NCBI RefSeq assembly: GCF_003116135.1
Contig: NZ_PDOA01000020.1
Coordinates: 1 to 64,000, forward strand
DNA: 64,000 nt
Origin: Teichococcus aestuarii
GTDB lineage: Bacteria; Pseudomonadota; Alphaproteobacteria; Acetobacterales; Acetobacteraceae
Reading direction: 5' to 3'
In this document: in pieces, positions 62,515 to 64,000 of the stretch
Layout of the letters: every line of letters starts with the position of its first letter
Position numbering within the stretch: the stretch's first letter is position 1
Position numbers and translations under genes: made by a program
The notes under the pieces: generated by a model
The model's database searches: none
What the model was told of the DNA's origin: nothing
Seen by the model: only the letters and a program-made list of their open reading frames with translations

Positions 62515-63498
62515 TCATGGCGTGAGCACCAGCGCGCCCTCGACCTCGCCCCGGCGCAGCCGCTCCAGCGCGGCTCCGGCCGCCTCGAGCGGCAGGGTCT
62601 CCACGGCCGTCCGGACCGGGATGCGGGGGGCGAGCGCCAGGAACGCCTCGCCGTCGCGCCGCGTCAGGTTGGCGACCGATCGCAGGCAGCGCTCCTGCCA
62701 CAGGATGCCGTAGGGGAAGGCCGGGATGTCGCTCATGTGGATGCCGGCGCAGACCACCGTGCCCCCGCGGTCCACCGCGCGCAGCGCCGCCGGAACCAGG
62801 GCGCCCACCGGCGCGAACAGGATCGCCGCATCCAGCGGCTGCGGCGCAGGCGCGTCGGACGGCCCGGCCCAGGCCGCGCCGAGTTGCCGGGCGAATTGCG
62901 CGCTGGCCGCGTCGCCGGGGCGCACGAAGGCGAAGACCTCCCGCCCCTCATGCCGCGCCACCTGCGCCACGATATGCGCCGCCGCACCGAAGCCGTAGAT
63001 GCCGAGGCGGGCGGCATTCCCCGCCATCCGCAGGGCGCGGTAGCCGATCAGCCCGGCGCAGAGCAGCGGCGCGGCCTCCGCGTCGCCATACCCCTCCGGC
63101 AGGGCAAGGCAGAAGGCCTCCTCCGCCAGGCAAAGCTCGGCATATCCGCCATCCCGCTGGTAGCCGGTGAAGCGCGCCTCCGGGCACAGATTCTCCCGCC
63201 CGTCGCGGCAGAAGCGGCAGGTGCCGCAGGCGAAGCCCAGCCAGGGAACGCCGACGCGCTGGCCCATGGCGAAGCGCGTGGCGCCCGCACCCCGCGCCAC
63301 GACGCGGCCGACGATCTCATGCCCCGGCACCACGCCGGGCCTGGGGTTGGCCAGCTCGCCATCCACCAGGTGCAAGTCGGTCCGGCAGACCGCGCAGGCG
63401 GCCACGCGCAGCACCACCTGCCCTGGGCCGGGCTGCGGGTCGGGGAGGGCGGCACAGCGCAGCGGCGCCCCTGGCCGTACGAACTGCATCGCGCGCAT
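62515..63498 (-). CDS. Zinc-dependent alcohol dehydrogenase
   Basis: 327 residues. MDR-superfamily: zinc site VCRTDLHLVDGEL (Cys and His around residues 38-44), GHEIVGRVVARG (catalytic GHE), the structural-zinc Cys loop CGTCRFCRDGRENLC, and the NAD fold GIYGFGAAAHIVAQVARHEG. The family contains AdhA-type enzymes of Zymomonas and relatives that reduce aldehydes in fermentation. Encoded 6 bp after a small gene behind a FixK box, suggesting ethanol or aldehyde disposal when oxygen is low. Confidence 0.9.
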   Translation of the reverse strand: MRAMQFVRPGAPLRCAALPDPQPGPGQVVLRVAACAVCRTDLHLVDGELANPRPGVVPGHEIVGRVVARGAGATRFAMGQRVGVPWLGFACGTCRFCRDGRENLCPEARFTGYQRDGGYAELCLAEEAFCLALPEGYGDAEAAPLLCAGLIGYRALRMAGNAARLGIYGFGAAAHIVAQVARHEGREVFAFVRPGDAASAQFARQLGAAWAGPSDAPAPQPLDAAILFAPVGALVPAALRAVDRGGTVVCAGIHMSDIPAFPYGILWQERCLRSVANLTRRDGEAFLALAPRIPVRTAVETLPLEAAGAALERLRRGEVEGALVLTP

Positions 63499-63504
63499 GG
63501 CCGG

Positions 63505-63735
63505 TCATTCCGTCCGGCGCCTGGCGGCACGCCAGCGGGACGTCTCCGGCGCGGCCGGGCGGCGGTCGCCCGGGTGATCCCCCCGGTGATCCCCCCGGTG
63601 ATCCCCTCGGTCGCTTCCTGGGCGGGGCACCGCGGGCAGGCGGCCGAGCAGCCGCTCCACGAGGCCGCGGCGCAACGCGTGCAGCCAGTCCTGCTCCCGT
63701 GTCGCCATCCGCCGCGCCCATGCTGCTCGCTGCAT
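63505..63735 (-). CDS. Small basic protein with GDHR repeats, co-transcribed with ADH
   Basis: 76 residues from ATG 63735, with GAGGGCAAGG upstream. It begins MQRAAWARRMATREQDWLHA; the centre has GDHRGDHRGDHPGD from a 12-bp repeat, and the tail is Arg/Ala-rich. I recognise no family. A FixK box lies 56 bp upstream, and the ADH gene follows after 6 bp, so if translated it is a low-oxygen-induced leader of the ADH operon. It may also be a non-coding leader with a chance frame. Confidence 0.5.
   Translation of the reverse strand: MQRAAWARRMATREQDWLHALRRGLVERLLGRLPAVPRPGSDRGDHRGDHRGDHPGDRRPAAPETSRWRAARRRTE
63573..63608 (-). repeat. 12-bp tandem repeat, three units
   Basis: GGTGATCCCCCC twice and GGTGATCCCCTC once, in frame inside the small gene ahead of ADH, giving the GDHR(P) repeats on the minus strand. 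Each change in copy number keeps the frame. Confidence 0.9.
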
Positions 63736-63791
63736 CGCCTTGCCCTCATCTGCTTGCCGGACCGGTCAAGCAGATCCCCGGGCGCGCCGGA

Positions 63792-63805
63792 ATGATCTGG
63801 ATCAG
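63792..63805 (-). promoter_or_regulatory. FixK/Fnr box upstream of the ADH operon
   Basis: ATGATCTGGATCAG: ATGAT-N4-ATCAG, 56 bp ahead of the small gene start (63735). A near match to TTGAT-N4-ATCAA. Confidence 0.75.
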
Positions 63806-63817
63806 GCCGCCGCCCAT

Positions 63818-64000
63818 TCAGCGCAGCACCTCGAAGAACCGGCTCTCCTCGTTGAGGCGGGCATGTTCCATGGCCCGGAAGTCGTAGCGCGACACGATGC
63901 CCATCACCCGCCCATCCTGGCAGATCGGCAGGTGGCGGAAGCCGCCGTCATCCAGCAGGCGCAGCGCGTCGATTGCCGTCTGCTCGGGCAGAAGCGTCAC
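63818..64000 (-). CDS. CBS-domain protein, C-terminal part
   Basis: The gene enters from the right edge. The last ~60 residues, LPEQTAIDALRLLDDGGFRHLPI, VMGIVSRYDFRAMEH and the tail FFEVL, are a CBS module like those of the CBS-BON protein. The true start lies beyond the window. It is probably one more nucleotide-sensing CBS-pair member of the island. Confidence 0.75.
   Translation of the reverse strand: MTLLPEQTAIDALRLLDDGGFRHLPICQDGRVMGIVSRYDFRAMEHARLNEESRFFEVLR

Noticed and set aside
63573-63608. Short direct repeats considered as a possible CRISPR
   Set aside because: The repeats are contiguous 12-bp units without spacers, so this is a simple tandem repeat.

Overview
The window is GC-rich DNA (roughly 68-70% by eye) with alphaproteobacterial character: ImuA-ImuB-DnaE2 mutagenesis genes behind a GAAC-N7-GAAC LexA box, a FixL-FixJ-FixK oxygen-sensing cascade, and a Ugp-type ABC transporter. 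Together with a sorbosone-dehydrogenase-like protein and many IS5 remnants, this fits Acetobacteraceae, perhaps Roseomonas or a relative. That placement is inference from gene content only. No rRNA, tRNA, CRISPR array or replication origin was seen.

Layout. 1-9.3 kb is a worn accessory stretch: two tandem Crp/Fnr paralogues (the second broken by an 8-bp repeat expansion), a beheaded GMC oxidoreductase, an SDR/NTF2-like pair divergent from an HxlR regulator, an IS3 scrap, a DUF2231/sorbosone-dehydrogenase pair, an alpha/beta hydrolase and a glycine-rich YidB-like protein. 9.5-15.3 kb is a glycerol-3-phosphate-type ABC transporter (order C-B-A-E) with a divergent DeoR regulator and a truncated glycerophosphodiesterase. 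15.2-20.9 kb is the SOS mutasome operon (small protein, ImuA, ImuB, DnaE2) with a clear LexA box. 21-31 kb holds an orphan 451-residue protein, a decayed exonuclease, and an acid catabolism cluster (acyl-CoA dehydrogenase, CoA ligase, enoyl-CoA hydratase, MmgE/PrpD, Bug-type binding protein). The GntR regulator of that cluster appears to have matching palindromic operators in both divergent promoters.

31-38 kb contains a Fur-boxed TonB receptor, nested dead IS5 elements, an ECF sigma/anti-sigma pair and a divergent sulfite dehydrogenase with its cytochrome c. 38-42.5 kb has LysR, acyl-CoA dehydrogenase and TPR genes, followed by a chimeric scrap of CoA-transferase joined to groEL.

42.5-64 kb is the most coherent part: an oxygen-limitation island. 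A soluble heme-PAS FixL and FixJ would drive FixK. CTGAT-N4-GTCAG type FixK/Fnr boxes precede a FixT-like degenerate receiver, Hsp20, a phasin-like protein, PEP synthase, a P1B-ATPase fused to hemerythrin, and a small protein/alcohol dehydrogenase operon. Weaker boxes lie between CBS-BON and PhoU and ahead of DUF485/ActP. A universal stress protein, a cNMP/CBS/DUF294 protein and a DnaQ-like exonuclease lie between them. The set resembles a microaerobic survival regulon covering acetate uptake, gluconeogenesis, fermentation, proteostasis and metal homeostasis.
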